Origin: Phoronis australis
Taxonomy: Eukaryota > Phoronida > Phoronidae
Length of the DNA: 64,000 nt
Assembly: GCA_002633005.1 (NCBI GenBank)
Contig: NMRA01000085.1
Span: 736,619-800,618, forward strand
Direction: 5' to 3'
Shown in pieces: positions 1 through 14,700 of this stretch. How positions within the stretch are numbered: the first letter of the stretch is position 1; every line of letters begins with the position of its first letter. Both the position numbers and the translations under genes were made by a program. The notes under the pieces are model-generated. The model worked only from the letters and a program-made list of their open reading frames with translations, made no database searches and had not been told where the DNA came from.

Positions 1-260
1 TGACAGCGTTTTGAGATTTTATTTTGGACATATGTACAATTAAAATTTGTTCATGTTATCGATACCGTTGTTTTGCTGTCAATGTACCTTTCCTTTTTTT
101 GTTGAATTTTACTAAAAAGACATGATTTAATTAATGGCAAATTGTTAAAAATCAATTTCGCATCGTGCCTGTTTTCAGAAAATGCTATACTTTTGTCGAG
201 TTGAAATTTATTATCCTGTCGATATTTGGCTAAATACGTAGACTTGTCATTATGGTCTTG
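1..260 (+). repeat. Old dispersed repeat, copy 1
   Basis: Shares ordered landmarks (ttttgagatttt, ttttactaaaaagacatg, aaaaatcaatttc, taaatac) with 38985-39235, and partly with 1097-1190. It is diverged by perhaps a quarter. Confidence 0.55.
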
Positions 261-1836
261 TATTGCCTTAAAATACCTGCAGCTTAAGTAGTGGTTGGAG
301 AATCCTGTTGTCTCTTTCTGTGTCAGCCCAGGGCCACTTTGTACAAGGAAGTATAATTAAGATAGCTAAATAGGCCCTCTTATTGGTGTCTTGGTAGACT
401 CGGCGAGATACGGCTTTGACCCCACGACCTCACACTTGTTCGTCTGCCATGAGACCATTGGGCATCATCTGCTCTTTAATTGGCAATTTGAAAGAAATAG
501 CTCGATTCTCTGTTACACGTCTAATGTGGATGGAAAGTATTAGTTAAGTCCACAAAATAGGAATACTTGTCTAAAGCAGAACACTGTTTTACCAGCTTAC
601 CACAACACTGTCTTTTGGATGAAGCCCTCGTTTTTAACAACTGAAATTGATTGAAGGTTTTGAAAGGACGACAGAAGTGCAAAGCATGCTTTTCAACTAG
701 ACACTGTCACTATAAAAAAATGTCCTGTCACATTTGTCTTTGGTGTAACTTAATGCTTCGTTCACATGCTAGCATTTTCAGCAACATCTCATCAGTAACA
801 TTGCAAGGACCACTATTGCTGGTGCTTTGCTGGCTGTTGTGAATTACCCCTTAAGTTCTGTCATCTCTCCACCATTTTTTACCCAGACCACTCACCTATT
901 AAATAGGTGCTCATATGTGAAAGTCACTCTTTTGTTTATTGTATTAGTGAGCTTGAGGTCAAAACTGAACACTCGAGAAGCAATTTGGATTGTGAGAATA
1001 CAAACTAGCAGCCTATAAATAATGACTCCATTGTGGAGATCATCCCTGTTTGGCTAAAACACTAGTGTTTTCGCTGCTGAAAACTGGTGCCGTTTACAAT
1101 AGATTTTACTAAAAAGACGGGATCACGTGAGCTAATTAACAATAAATTAGTATCAAGTCAAAAATCAAGATCTAAGTACACAAATGCACACCATTGAGGT
1201 CCAAGATAACTTAAATCTTGAGGTTGACTATTTTGTGCAAAGTCTCGTAATTGTAATGTTAGGCAAAGGTAGTTGGGCTTTTTCATTTTTCAAAAGGCCC
1301 TTAAAATGTTGTGAATGGCCAGTTTCGCAAAACATTGTCGGGATTTAGCTACGGCATACAAGATAAGATAGCAAAGCCTTTATTTTGTGCTACTTATGTT
1401 TCGTGAAAACACTGTAAAAATTAAATTTCACTTGTCCGTCATTTTGCGTCCTAAATTGATGAGGTTATACGTCATATTTTTGTGATAAAATTACAGACTG
1501 GCTGTAGATTTGCCTAGGTATTGCACCTTTTGAAATTTTAACAGCACTTAAAGGCCATCAGTGTGTCCAATCCACTCATTTTCTACCTATTTTATGTCTT
1601 CTACCTCATTTTACTTGTCATAGGACGTAACTCAGAATTGCAGAGCTTGTTCAGGAATCTTAGAATGGTAACATAATAGTGTTTTTAGGAAGTAATGGAG
1701 CAAAATTAGTGATTGTTGCATTGATATCCCTTAAAGAATGTGCCATTTATTTTTAAATTAAGTTCCAGTAAGAGATCACGTTGTGATCACCTTTTTGAAG
1801 ACGGGACTTATTATATTCCCCTGTTCTCTGTTTTAG
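1..1836 (+). other. Intron sequence upstream of the first visible Vav exon
   Basis: I find no exon of the expected calponin-homology domain here, so the 5' part of Vav must lie upstream of the window. The stretch is AT-rich and holds two copies of a dispersed repeat (1-260 and about 1097-1190). The best copy elsewhere is at about 38985-39235. A conserved motif of another repeat family lies at about 1423-1475. The acceptor of the first visible exon ends at 1836. Confidence 0.6.
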
Positions 1837-4800
1837 GTCATCAAAACATTGTCCAAGTTGTCAAAATCTGAAGAAGCTAAGAAATCCGGAATAGTGTAAG
1901 TATTTCACCTAGTTACTTAAAGACTGTTATGTAATAGTGACTTACAGGGATCCTGTGTTTAGAGAACCGGTTTTCTCCAATGAATAACGAGCATGAAACT
2001 GGCTCTCAAAATCCAGGACCCTTGTAGATGATTATTGCTTTAAAAACACTACCAGTAAAGTATTTGAATATGACACTAATTTTTTGTGTTAAGGGGTTTC
2101 AAAAGTTTAAATTTGTTGTTAATTTTTTTGAGATTGGTATTTTGTATTTTGATATTTGCCTCCAAACCTGTAAAACAGAATTGGAATCACCGCCCGTTTA
2201 AAATACACGGAACGAAATTAGTACAGAAAGCAATGGGACGTATTGTAGGGCGAATCTGAATCACATTTCTCATAACAGCAATGCTTGTTTAGCATTTTTG
2301 ACACTAAAACACTAAAAACTGGAAGTAAACTGACCAGAATACATTCTGCCAACGTACCTGGCAAATGGCCAAACGCCAACCTTTAGCCCCACTTCCCGTG
2401 ACGTCACAGTTAAGTCTCGCGTTATCGTGATTAACTCGCGAAAGGACTATTAGTTTTTCCATTACCGCCGCCTAACCAATGGGTGAAATTTCTGTGGTTT
2501 ATGGAAGTGACGTATGTAATTAAAATGAAGACTGAAGTCTTTTGGAAACGCATTAATTTCATTCCATGATGTCAATTTTATGTTTTCATGACTTAAATTA
2601 TTTTTCCCTTCGTGTTCCTACGTCAGTGTAAGTTGATGCTTTCTCTGGATTTTGATTTCCTCAAGTTTTAGCTTTTCCGCATCAATACAATTTTGATGCC
2701 CTCTAGTTTTCTATTAAATATGAAAGAATTGGCCGTCGTCCACTTTAGGTCAATCGGAGCTGCAAAAGTATGTGCATTTAGAGTTTTTCAAAAGTGCGCA
2801 AATTTCAAGGTCACAATTGCCTCTGTTTCTCACTAGGTGGCAGTTATGTTATAATTTTGGAGTTGTGAAAAAGTTAATTGATGCGATCAATGTAAGGCTA
2901 GAATTTTTTAAGGAAATTCAAAATTGTTGTTTTGTACCAAAGTAAGTCACACGTGATGTCTACACTTTTTGTGTTTGCCTATTGTCATTGTGAAATATGA
3001 TGCCGCCTTGATAACACAAATTCAATAAAAAATCGACGCTTTTGATGTTAAATAATCTGATTTTTCAATAAAAAGATATCATTCTAGCTTTTTATGAATT
3101 AGTCAGTGATGAAACAAAGCGAATGTTTGACGGCTTTTTGGCGAGCTGTGCTGCAGGTAGGTATCCGTGGTTGGAATCAATTGTTCTTGTACCAGTCTGC
3201 AGATGCGTCTGACGTGTGTTCTAGGGGGTTCCCTCAGGATAACAGACAGATAACTACCAACCACGACTATTACAATACACTTGAAGAGCTGGCTACGTAA
3301 GTCAATTGGTGTGGGAGTCTTGTCTTATTAGTTGTTGTGTAACCCCGGAACATGCATGGGAAAACTGGTCTTTCTGAGATGCTTGGTTTGGCTAGTGGGG
3401 CCATGAGAATGCTTTGACCCGAATTTAGGATCAAATTCGTGACATGAATTTTGAATGCAAATGAGGCAGTGGGGATAGGACTACTAGTCCTAGCTACTGG
3501 CGCTCTTTCAGAATATTATCTTACTTTCATATATGACATAACTCACCTCTAGTGAGTGCAACATAACTTTTACGAGAATTCTATCCATAATGAAGCCTTG
3601 CACAGGTCATGCCTCACTGATCAAATCAAGCTGTGTGTTAACTCATGCATGTTCATGTAGTCTTTATGTTGTATAGAGTCCCTGACACAGGCATGCGATA
3701 ACCATCTATTTTTAGTGGCTTTCCTCCCAGCGCTAGCAACAGAACTTCTTACGATGACGAAGATATTTACAACAACTTAGAGGATTTGGCTACGTAAGTC
3801 CCCTTTAACTGTTAAAGCTGATTTGCAAAAGGCCGTTCAAGAATTAAGCCTCAGAGGGTGGGGGAAATGGAAAAGTGTGCGATATTTCCAACAATCGGGA
3901 ATCACATGTCTCGACTGAAATGCGGAACAAATTTTAACAGAATTAAATTTGTGCTGACTTAGTCTGCGTACCATGATAATATTGGTTTTATCTCGTTCCT
4001 TACGCAGTTCAGAAATAATCTGTATGCACAGGAAGAACTCACAGTATGTTATTTCTGAAGTCCAAGGTTANNNNNNNNNNNNNNNNNNNNNNNNGCGTAC
4101 GGGTTCGATACTGTTTTAAGAATTCAAGGAGAAACTGTTAAGCATGTGTGGTTTTGGATAGGCCCGCATGGCTTAGTTTGTACATAGTGTGTGCACGTTT
4201 TTTGTTGTTCAAATTTCAGTCCGCCTTTCCGATGATGACGCCATTTTTTATAACAGGTTCAAAGGTCACACAGTTCATGTGCATACAATCTTGTATTCAA
4301 TGTTTCCTCATCTGGATTCAATAAAATGTCCTTAATTTGTACTGGTTGTAAACACTAAAGTGTTGTAGGGTGCATGGTTTTGTTGATTCAAGTATGATCT
4401 TTGAACTTGTGTTTCATTCTGTGGTGTTCTGGACACCAAAGTGACCCAGAGCATGTGACATTTTTTTAGTGTTAATCCAATGTGCAATCTCAAACACCAG
4501 TCACGTGTTTCGCAGAGGCAAGCTCACAAAAACACAAGATTCTTGCTTTCATGAAACTCTATTGCCAGTTTTCATCATTTTGCGACCTGTTTTGTGGTAA
4601 AGTTGTTCAGCACCGTGGTAGTAAATTTCACCCTCCACTTTCACTTGCCAACATATGGAGTTTTTGATCTTTACAAAGCTTCATTAGGACAAAGCTGGTT
4701 CTGTGTAAAGCCTGTGGTTTTGGAATTGGCAAAAATGCATTGAGATAACCAGAAACTCATGAACTTTACTTTAACCTGGGAGTAATATTGGTCCTAGCTT

Positions 4801-5746
4801 TAACCCAGTTTAACACAACCTTGACCTAGTTGGGCCTAACCTTGACCCATTTAACAGGTGAATGTGGCATGTACCCTTTCCTGATTATTTGTTCATTTTG
4901 GTGATGTTATAAGTTACATTTTCTCATCCAATGTTTATTGGATCTGGCTCAGTTAATATGTAATTTGTTGTATTGCCTTAACATGTTATTTGTGAAGAAA
5001 TGTCACCTAGATTTAGTAAACTTGCCATGTATGCTTATTTTTTCATGGAATGTTTGTTACCCTGTCTTATTGAATTTCACAAAATAACCTGAGCTGCATT
5101 CTGTGTTTGTGGCAAGAAATCCAGTTCACTTATGGATCAATATCCATGAATTCTATCTCATATTTCATGAATTCCTTCCCATAATCCAATATCCCAACCT
5201 CACTGACCAATCACTTCAGTGGTGGCCAATTCGATAGGTTACGCAGGTAAGGTCTTCAACTTACTCACGAAACACTCGCCTTTCACTCGGTTCATTTTAT
5301 GTGGTCTTCCTTTTTTGTAAGCTGTTGTGCAAAATGCATTGTATTTAAATAGCTTAAGACGGGTTCCTTTGCTACAATGCAATGGATTTGTATTTTTTTT
5401 AAATCTCCAACACTGTGGCATATTTTATTTGTTTGCCTGTACTTTTATTTTTTCACCACGTGATTTCCAAATATAATGGATGAGATTTTCATAAGTTAGT
5501 GTGAGATATCTATGTGTAAAATCAACAAAAGAGAACGGTTCTGGTTTTGGCCAAATACAAAAAAATAATGAGTAGAATCCGTGTTCACCAGGATGTGAAT
5601 GTGAACTATGGGTTGACCTCAAGTTTGAACTTTGAACCCTCTCTTTTGAACTTTGAACTTTGACTTGTAGTGACTTGCCTGATGAAGATGTGTATGCTCC
5701 ACTGTCCCAAGATGACGACCAAGAGATCTACGAAGACCTCTGTTCC
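1837..5746 (+). CDS. vav: Vav acidic/tyrosine regulatory region (4 exons, two duplicated)
   Basis: Exons 1837-1895, 3225-3296, 3716-3793 and 5671-5746. The first starts [10 protein letters not shown], which matches the segment just after the calponin-homology domain in known Vavs. The next two end in near-identical modules ([10 protein letters not shown] and [13 protein letters not shown]). The fourth carries DEDVYAPL and then QEIYEDL. In vertebrate Vav1, tyrosines in this region, above all the one in the IYEDL context, pack against the DH domain and hold it inactive until Src/Syk-type kinases phosphorylate them. The last motif here is a clear match to that key tyrosine. By position, the additional acidic tyrosines would be further phosphorylation sites. 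Exons 2 and 3 both begin and end in phase 2, so either can be skipped without a frameshift. Confidence 0.9.
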
Positions 5747-8700
5747 GTGAGACGTCGCCATCGAGTAAAGGATAAGGCGGGTCATGTGTGTATTTTAATG
5801 GCAAATTTAACCTTTTTTTCGCAATTGTAGAGAAGAGCTCATTTGTGGTATTTTTGTGTTAAATAATGTTGAACATGTATTATCTGCAAGTTTTTGTATT
5901 TTGTCAATGGGCCCAGTCTCAATTTTGTCACCCGGTGAGCTGCGTTCACTACCACAGTTTTAGCCAAGTGTTAATTTTCATTACATCAATTCTCCTTTTT
6001 GTTTTGAAAAAGATATTTAATTGCCAAAATTGTGATTTTTCTAAGACTAACTACGAGATGTATGTAAACCGCATTTGCTCGTGTAACAGTTTCCCTGTCC
6101 TCGGAATATTTTTGATAGTGTAAAGCTTTGTTTCAGGATTCTCTCACCGTCTTCCCAGAACCCAAAACTAAGCGTGAACATTGTCTGAAAGAACTTGTGG
6201 AAACGGAGAAAAATTACGTGGACGCTTTGAACATGATTGTAAAAGTGAGTATGGCATCCCATCTTGGTTTTGGCCAAACCACAGTTAAGGCGTTGAGTGA
6301 AGCTAGATTTGAGATATGCTCTCGTTTCGTCTGTCATTTTCAGGGTTTTCCCTGAAGATGATGAACTGTTAGGTCCTTCAACATTCTGGATGATATATTT
6401 GGTGTGTGTATTTTTGCATATTTGTGATATATGTTATGCACAGTATAAAAGACAAAAAAGCAATAGTTGGTTCGGTTCTTTTTTGAAAACCGAATTAGTG
6501 ATATTTTTAGTTGCTCACGTTTACAAGAATGAGAGTCCTCCTCAGACAACCAAGATTGGTGCGTGATCTTTTATTCATTGCTTGGCAAATTATGGCGTTT
6601 CAAACTCTGCTTCTCCTTTCTTATGTACTTTTGTGTAGATTTCAGAAGAAAAACACCATGCCTTGGCCAAATTTGATAGGGTGGGTCATTTTTCAGTCGG
6701 TGAGCGACGGTCTGAGAATGTGTCCGGGCATACAACAAATTATTCTTTTGGCCTAACGGTGTTTTTTTTAAAGTTTCATAATAAATGAATAGTATATTGC
6801 CTGTGTGTATGATGCGTTCTACTCTTTGATTCGACATCCATGAAAAAAGCACAATCAGTGTTGAGGCATTCCATTTTTGTGAAAAAAGATGAAGTTTTGT
6901 GGATATAAATTCAGATAGACATTAAATTTTAATTATGACGCAGAAACACAATCGCGTAAAAACAAGAAAATTAACCCTCTTTGGAGATGGGGTGACGTGT
7001 AATCCAAGATGTGTGATTGCTCGGTTACTAAGTGTTACAAGCCTATCGTTATACGAGTCAGAGAAGAACCTACAAGGATGGCAGATCAGCTGTTATTCTT
7101 TAGACTTGGGAAGAAATAAGCATGTCTTTTGTCATCGAAACTGAAATGCTGGCAACCACTGGAGTTACCGCCATGATGGTTGTCTTGAATTGAGCACTAG
7201 TGGGACATGCCCACCTTTTGAGAACCAGTTTGATAACCTTCATTCAGTGGAGAAAACTGGTTCTCAAAATGCATCATTTTTCCTAAAAGTGGAGAAGTGT
7301 TTCAATCAATGTGTCGGTGGGATAGGGACTATTTTCGCAATTTTAGAGTTGACCAAGTCCGACAATCTCTGAAATGTTTTCTTCGGTTGGAATTTTAGGA
7401 TTGTCAAACACTCCAGTATTTTCTCAAGTCATTGATAGTTTGATATTTTTGTTGGTAACAGAAGTTTAATCCTGTCACGATCATAAGGCTTCTTGCGAGG
7501 CAGATTTTATGGTCGTAACGGGCTTAGTTCCATTTTTGTTTGTTAGCCAACTAAACAAAGGAAAATGAACTCATCTGATACTTGACATGACAAGATCATA
7601 AGTAGTCATATTGTATTAATTTTCTCCGTCTTCAGTTTTTCATCAAACCTCTCAGGAACTTGATGACACCGCAAGACAGGAAGATCATCTTCAGCCACAT
7701 AGAGGAGCTGGCCGGCATCCATCAGGCGTTCCACAGTGAGCTGCTCAAGTCGGTAAAGACAAACGACCCAAAGCTGAGCGCCTGCTTTATTAAATGGAAG
7801 AACAAGTTTCTTCTCTACGGCCAGTACTGCTCAACCTTGCCTGCCGCGCAGGAGCATATCGATGAGCTCTCGCAGCGTTCGCCCCCGCTCAGGCAAAGCA
7901 TTCTGGTATGTGGTAGGATAGCAGTAGTCAACTCACCTGTTGTACAGAGAATGTTTTTAGTGGCCTCGCACAGAGGTCACCCTCACTCAAGCCGATTATT
8001 CTGGGATCTGTTATAAGTGTGATGTAACTGCTGAATGTAGTCAATAACAGCTTAACAGCAACACCTATCAGTACCTAGCAGGGTTTACTCTCTACTGTTA
8101 CTGTTGAGTATGGATATTTCTTGGAAACTAAACATTATAATTGCTCCTCTACACAGGAAACGCAATTTTGCGATTTTGAAGTTTTGCGAATTATTCATTC
8201 TTGTTTTATTGCTTTTGCAGGATTGTCAGATGGAGGCTAACGACGGGAAGTTCAAGTTACGTGACCTTCTATCTGTTCCAATGCAAAGAGTTCTCAAATA
8301 TCACTTACTTTTAAGAGTAAGTACTTCACAGTACCATTAATTATTTGCATTTGGCTCTCTGTGGGGGGTCTTAAAGGTTAGAGGTCCATTTAGTATGTAA
8401 CTACCTTTTGGTAAACATACAGTTCCCTGTTTATCTTGAAGTGACTTTTTCAGTGTTAATTGTGTTGAACAAGTTGAAGAATCTCAATTTCATCAAAATT
8501 GTGATAAAAATACCAGAATGAAAATAACATTAAATGATTTTCAAGTTATCCAGAAAACTTTGGCTCCGAATTTTACCAATTTTTTCATCGGGGAATTTCA
8601 TTGACTGTGTTTTAGCAAGTTCGGGTGTTTGAACACGGGTTGTGGTAATTTTGGATTGTATTATGTAGGTGCTATAGCAAGCACCTGTAAACTCTGCAGT

Positions 8701-11700
8701 ATATAGGGGGATTTAACAGCGGAGTGTCGACGCTGCGGTGCGGTGTGAACGGTCAACTCATTGAAGTTATCGCCAGGGGCCACTGCTATCATCAGCAATT
8801 AAATGGCAGTGTAGTCGCAAATAGTTGCTTGTATTTTGCTCTAATAACCACCAAACGAATTAGAAATAAGTTTTATGTCAATCAGCACACGTAAATGTTC
8901 TGAAATTGTCACATTAAAAAAATCTTAGCGTTGAGGGGATGCATCAGCACTACCTTGCGATTATTTCGATGCCAACAGCATCACCTACCATTTACTTCGA
9001 TGCCGTTAAGTACCGAAGCTGGTATGAATGATTCAATCAACTTCACAGTTTACATTCACGCTCCACTCATACCAGAGTTAAGTTCACATGAAAATACCTT
9101 TAGTTAATTAACAAATTTCTTCCTTCTTTTTTCAGATGTAGTTTTACTTTCACGATACTGTCAAAACTTGTTTTTGGCCTAATTAGAAGCAGCAAATGGA
9201 AAACAAAAACGGCGCACTCTATTGTGAAGTTATGGTATTCTGTTCTGTTTTGTTTGATGATTTTACCCGAGGATAGCGTTTTGTCTAAAATATCGTCTCG
9301 AAACGTCGTTCATGCTGTTCTCTAGCTCCCTTGTTGTTCGTAACCTTCTGTCAATGCTTAGCTGATTTACCAGTTTTGTTTCAGGAATTAATAAAAAATA
9401 CCGACAAAACAGATGAGAATAAGGCTGGATTAGAGGAAGCGCTGATGGCCATGCAGGTCTGTGGAATTAATTATTTATAAACTGACAACGGGAATTAGCT
9501 AATCATTTGGACCCAACATGTTGTTATTAATTTCAATGATGGAACAGAATTCCGTTTGGTAATAGTTACTTACAGGTATCGCTCATTTTGAGAACCAGTT
9601 TTCTTAACTGAATTACAGGCATCAAACTGGTTCTCGCAGTATATTCGTCACTCCTGTGTTCAAGAGGGCTCCCTCCAAACTTTTCCCTTTAATTAACCTC
9701 ATGTGGATTAATTGAAGATTTCATGGCATTGTGGGTGGACATATTTTTGTTGTTAATTTTACCAGTCTTTGTGGACATAATACCATTCCATGGTCATGTT
9801 GGGTAATAACCGGTAATGACTGTTCATTACGGGTCATTCTAGTCACTCTGATGGTGAATTCTGTTTGGACTCAACCATCAATTACTGGCCACTTTGTCTG
9901 ATTATTTTTGACTTATACTGTATATCCCAATACTGTCAGAACCTTTTGTTGGTTCCATTATTTAATGCCTTCCACGCCCTCTGGTGTCATACTTAAGCGG
10001 CATACTGGATTGCTATTAAAACTGCAATGATAATTTGGACATTATATTACGTGTGTATTGATAACAAACTGTAATATTCATAATCGTAATGATGATAATA
10101 ATTGTCAACTGCTGCTTTTGAACCATTGTCCGTTGTTTGACCTTTAACCTTTTATTTCCAGGACCTAGCACTCTATGTGAACGAGGTCTGTTGTTTGACC
10201 TTTAACCTTTTATTTCCAGGACCTAGCACTCTATGTGAACGAGGTGAAGCGTGATGATGAGAATATAAAATTGATACTTGAAATCCAGAGCAGTATTGTT
10301 GACCTACAGATGGTGAGTATTGGTGACTAAGAAAGACTGAAATCCAGAGCAGTATTGTTGACCTACAGATGGTGAGTATTGGTGACTAAGAAAGACTGAA
10401 ATCCAGAGCAGTATTGTTGACCTACAGATGGTGAGTATTGGTGACTAAGAAAGACATAATAGCTACGTCCTGTATTGAATGTGTAGTAATATAATGCATT
10501 GTAGGATTTATCTAGTTTTCGAAAGGTTGCGCATTTCTGAGCTTACACTGACAAGTTTCGGGGCCCCATACATCTCAACTTTCAAGGATTACCCGAAGGT
10601 CTTGCTGATCTCACTCAAAGTTTATTCGGTTATAAGTAAAGAATCTTTCGTGTTAAAATTAGTTTTGTTTATTAAATGCTGGAATTAGATGTGATTTTTA
10701 TTACTTTTTCTAAAATTTCATCGAATAGTCCGTGCTTCCTCAGTCGTCTCATGGATTCTTACGGAAAAAGTACGGAATTCCTTCAAAATTTTCCAAGTAT
10801 TGTTCGTAGTGAGTTGACATTATTGTATGCCAGCCAATCAGTTTGTCAAATTAAAATGAACTAGGCATAAGAATGACGAATGAAAAAAAATGTAAGAAAA
10901 AGTAACACAGTTTAATGCAAGATTGTTTGATCATACCAATTTGTTGCAAGGAAGTATCGTTTAGACCTCACTGACTAAACACTGTAGCTACTGCTTGAAT
11001 ACTTACCGAAGTGCTTACAGTGAAAATTTTCTAGTTTTGGACAATGAAAAATTAATTAGTTTGCTCAAGGTTAGAGCTTGTACAAAATTTTAGAAATTTG
11101 CGATATTCATCATTCCGATTTCAGGAGTTACCATCAATGATGAGTGATGTTACACACTATGTGGATACATGAAAAAGTTGCGTTTCCAGCTAGTTTTTGG
11201 GGATTTCATAAAATACCAAGTCTTGTTTTCAGATTCTTTCCATACAAAACGCAGTGTCCGATGAACATGAAAATTGGCCATGTCCCAATCTATGGAATCA
11301 AGAAAATTTTACTTGAATTTCTGTGTTCCTAATTTTAGAAGCTGTTCCAAAGCAGAGAATTTTTATCGTACATGGCATGTCGAGCCAAATTCAGTTTTCA
11401 TGACTTTCGTGTACTAGTTTATACCAAATATTGTGTTTCTAAAAATGATCGAAAAATCATTAATTGATAGGACTCGTCACTCAGTTGAGAAAGCACTTCT
11501 TTAACTACTAGTGAGAAAAGTTGAACTGAAATGCAGTAAAAATTCTCCAGTTTGGCAGTCTCCAAACTCTGAAATCCATGCTGAAATTGGATTTCCTGAA
11601 ATTTGGGACATGGGTGATTTTTGCATGCATCATACCTCTCAAATTAAGGACCAGAACGTGTTTCTGCATATTAACAGTGTCTGAAAATATATTTGGAAGT

Positions 11701-14700
11701 TCATAAAAAGTAAACGCTGATCATTTAAATGTCAGCAAAAACTGCTGCCAATGTTGCAGAATTAAGATACCCATTACTGCAAATTTCCCAAATTTGGTAA
11801 AAGCGACGAGCTTTAACAAAATAATATTTGTCTACTTTCCTGAACTGAAAACTTTTTAAGTAAGTTTTGCATCTTGCACAGAAGGCGCTCCCACATTCAA
11901 CATTCTAACCTTCGTAAAATGTCAACGGAAGGGCGAGAAAAATCCACCTTAAATGCTACTTTTCTCGTAAAAGGATCATTGACTAATTCTGGGTCCACTT
12001 AGTGACAGTGAAGCATGGCTTGATTATCGTTTTAGACCAAGTGTGCAACAATTTTTTTAAAAAAAAGTTGCCAGATTTGTCTTTTTCATTTTACCCAAAG
12101 CCTACTGCATTGTCAAATATTTTCAAATTCTCACTAAGTGTTGGATAACGTCACAGCCACACAATGCAGACTGTGCTGACAACAAATAGTTTATATAATA
12201 TTCTTATTTATTTTTGTTGGAAATTTTGATTTATCATTTCCTGTTCTCAATTGTATTATGGTTCTGAGAGAGTTGGAAATGACTGGTTTGGCATGATTGC
12301 TGTTTCATTCATTTGTTTGTAGCCTGAAAACACCACACTCAAAGATTATGGTCGATTAGTGAAGGATGGAGAACTCAAAGTGCGTCCACATGAAGAAAAC
12401 AGGACACACAATAGGTATGACGCGTTCACATGGTACACTTTTAGTAGTGACATTTGAAAATTTGATTGAAGGACATTTCAGTTCTTAACTGTATATTTTT
12501 AAATAGATGCGAAGTATTGTAGTGAACAATTTTAAACGAAAAAAGTCAAAAACTTAGTTCATGCGCTTTTGAAAATAAAAGATTATGGAGTTTGTTCATA
12601 AGGTCCGAAGAGAAAATTATTATTGTGTAAGTAGCCCAAAAGAAACGAGAAAATTTGGGTGGTGAATGAAAGAGTAACTGTATTCAGGGTTAACCGTGGA
12701 AATACACAAAGGTCAGAGGTCACAACATCACAGACCAAACAAAACATATGTTACACTTCCCTTCCATACACAAGTGTGTTGATGGGAACTAAAAGCAACT
12801 TTGTATCATTTTGAATTCTCATACTCGTTTGGTTTTGTAGTTCTGCTGTTCTTTGACGTTATAACCTTTTTATGTTAGAAAATTTAATATAGAAACAGGT
12901 ATAACACTTTAAAATCCGGTAAAAATATTTATTTGAAAACTCTAGCTTTCGAGCCTAAATGGGTGCGGCTCCTCTTCAGACACGAAGATTAAGTAAACCT
13001 TTCAAGCCACTTGGTCTTCGTAACTGATTAGTAGCTGCACCCTTTAAGCTTGTGTTTTTTCAGATTTTTAAGTGTTTCTGCCTTGTCTGATTTTATTCTA
13101 CCTGGACTTATGTTATTTTTAATTTTTTGTTTTAGATACATTTTCTTGTTTGACAAAGTTATGCTGATGTGCAAATCTCGGGTAAGTCCATATATTGCCA
13201 GTTGTGGCACAAGACACAAGGCTCCTTGCGTATCACTCGTCCACGGTCGTGTAAAGCTTGTCGCCTTTTCTGTTGTACCTCACTCACTCGCTGCTAATGA
13301 CCTTCACCTTTGGTAATTTCACAACCTTGACCTTGGTTGACGATGACCTTCACCTTGGTTGTCAGAGCTTTCGCTGACACTCTAAACTTATAACATTCTG
13401 AAATGTTGCCTTTTCACTGCCACGTCAAACTCTGCCAATTAAATGCATGAATCGTGTTGTGAAAATCGATGTCCTTTCTACGTTTTAAGTTATTTAAGTT
13501 CAGTTTTATCAGGCTTTGGCATATGAATTAGCAAAAAGCCAGCATGCCGCATAGATTTTTATCATGTTGTTAGAAAGCTTTTCGTGTGTATTTTCTGTCG
13601 AAATTGACCGATGAAATTTTCATCTTTTTGGCAAACTAAATTTGAGTGTGATTGAGAGGAAAAAACGATTCAGCTTGAGATTAAATTTAGGGAATTGTTT
13701 AAAATCTTTGGACTTGTTAGTAACATTAAACAAATTAAAATCGTAGCGTCTTGTAAATAGATTAATTCAAAGCTTTCATTCAATTCAAAGTAAAATAGAA
13801 TACAGAGCATTAAATCTATTTGATAGCATAATAGACTGCGTCACCATAAATTTGCTTGTCCTTATGTCCAACTGCATAATATTACATCCTTTGCAAGAAT
13901 GCTCTACGGATTAGTCTTCCTTTATGGTGATTTTTGGGGAGCTCAAGATGTTCAGTCATAATTTGAACATCTGGAGAGCTTTGAAAAACTAGTGTCTGGT
14001 GTTGAAGATGTGCAGAGCCCACATGTTGAGTGAGGTACGAAGAAAATGGCGTCACCTGTGTGTACTAGTGAAACACGTACCTTGATATGATTAGCTGCCG
14101 GACTAGAAAACTTGTTGACTTCATGTATTATCCGCTCAACTGCTGTGAACTCGTGGGTAACTCAAAAGTCTACCTTGTGAATATTACAAAATTTAACCTT
14201 TTGGCAATTAAAAGGAAAAATTCGCTGGTTAGAAGAAAGAGCAGATGGGTGTCGTGGTATCAGAGGTCAGGTTTGCTGCAAGTCAAATTGAAAGTAAATC
14301 TGACCTCTTGTCAGAAGAACAAGTTTGCTGGTTTGAGTGCCAGACTGTTTGCACAGCCTGTTGCAGAGTATTGATAGATTCTAGACAGCAGATGGTCGTG
14401 TAGTGTTGGTGTGTGTCATAGCAACACATACACTTAGATGTCGCTTCGTGAGTGAGGCTCTCGTCAAATATAGATATAGACTGCAGAGGGAGCCACCTGT
14501 TGTTCAAGCCATTCAGCTGTCACCATAGTGGCATAACATGAAGTAGGAAATATCTGAAAGTAACTCCTTCTGATATCATTGATGATACAAGAGAAATTCG
14601 CGTCTTAGATTGTGTGAAGTATTTTTATTTGGATATGGGGCGTGTTTGGTTGTGTTCAGCTGTGGCCAGCATTAAAGCAACTGTACAGTTGTCTCTGCAA

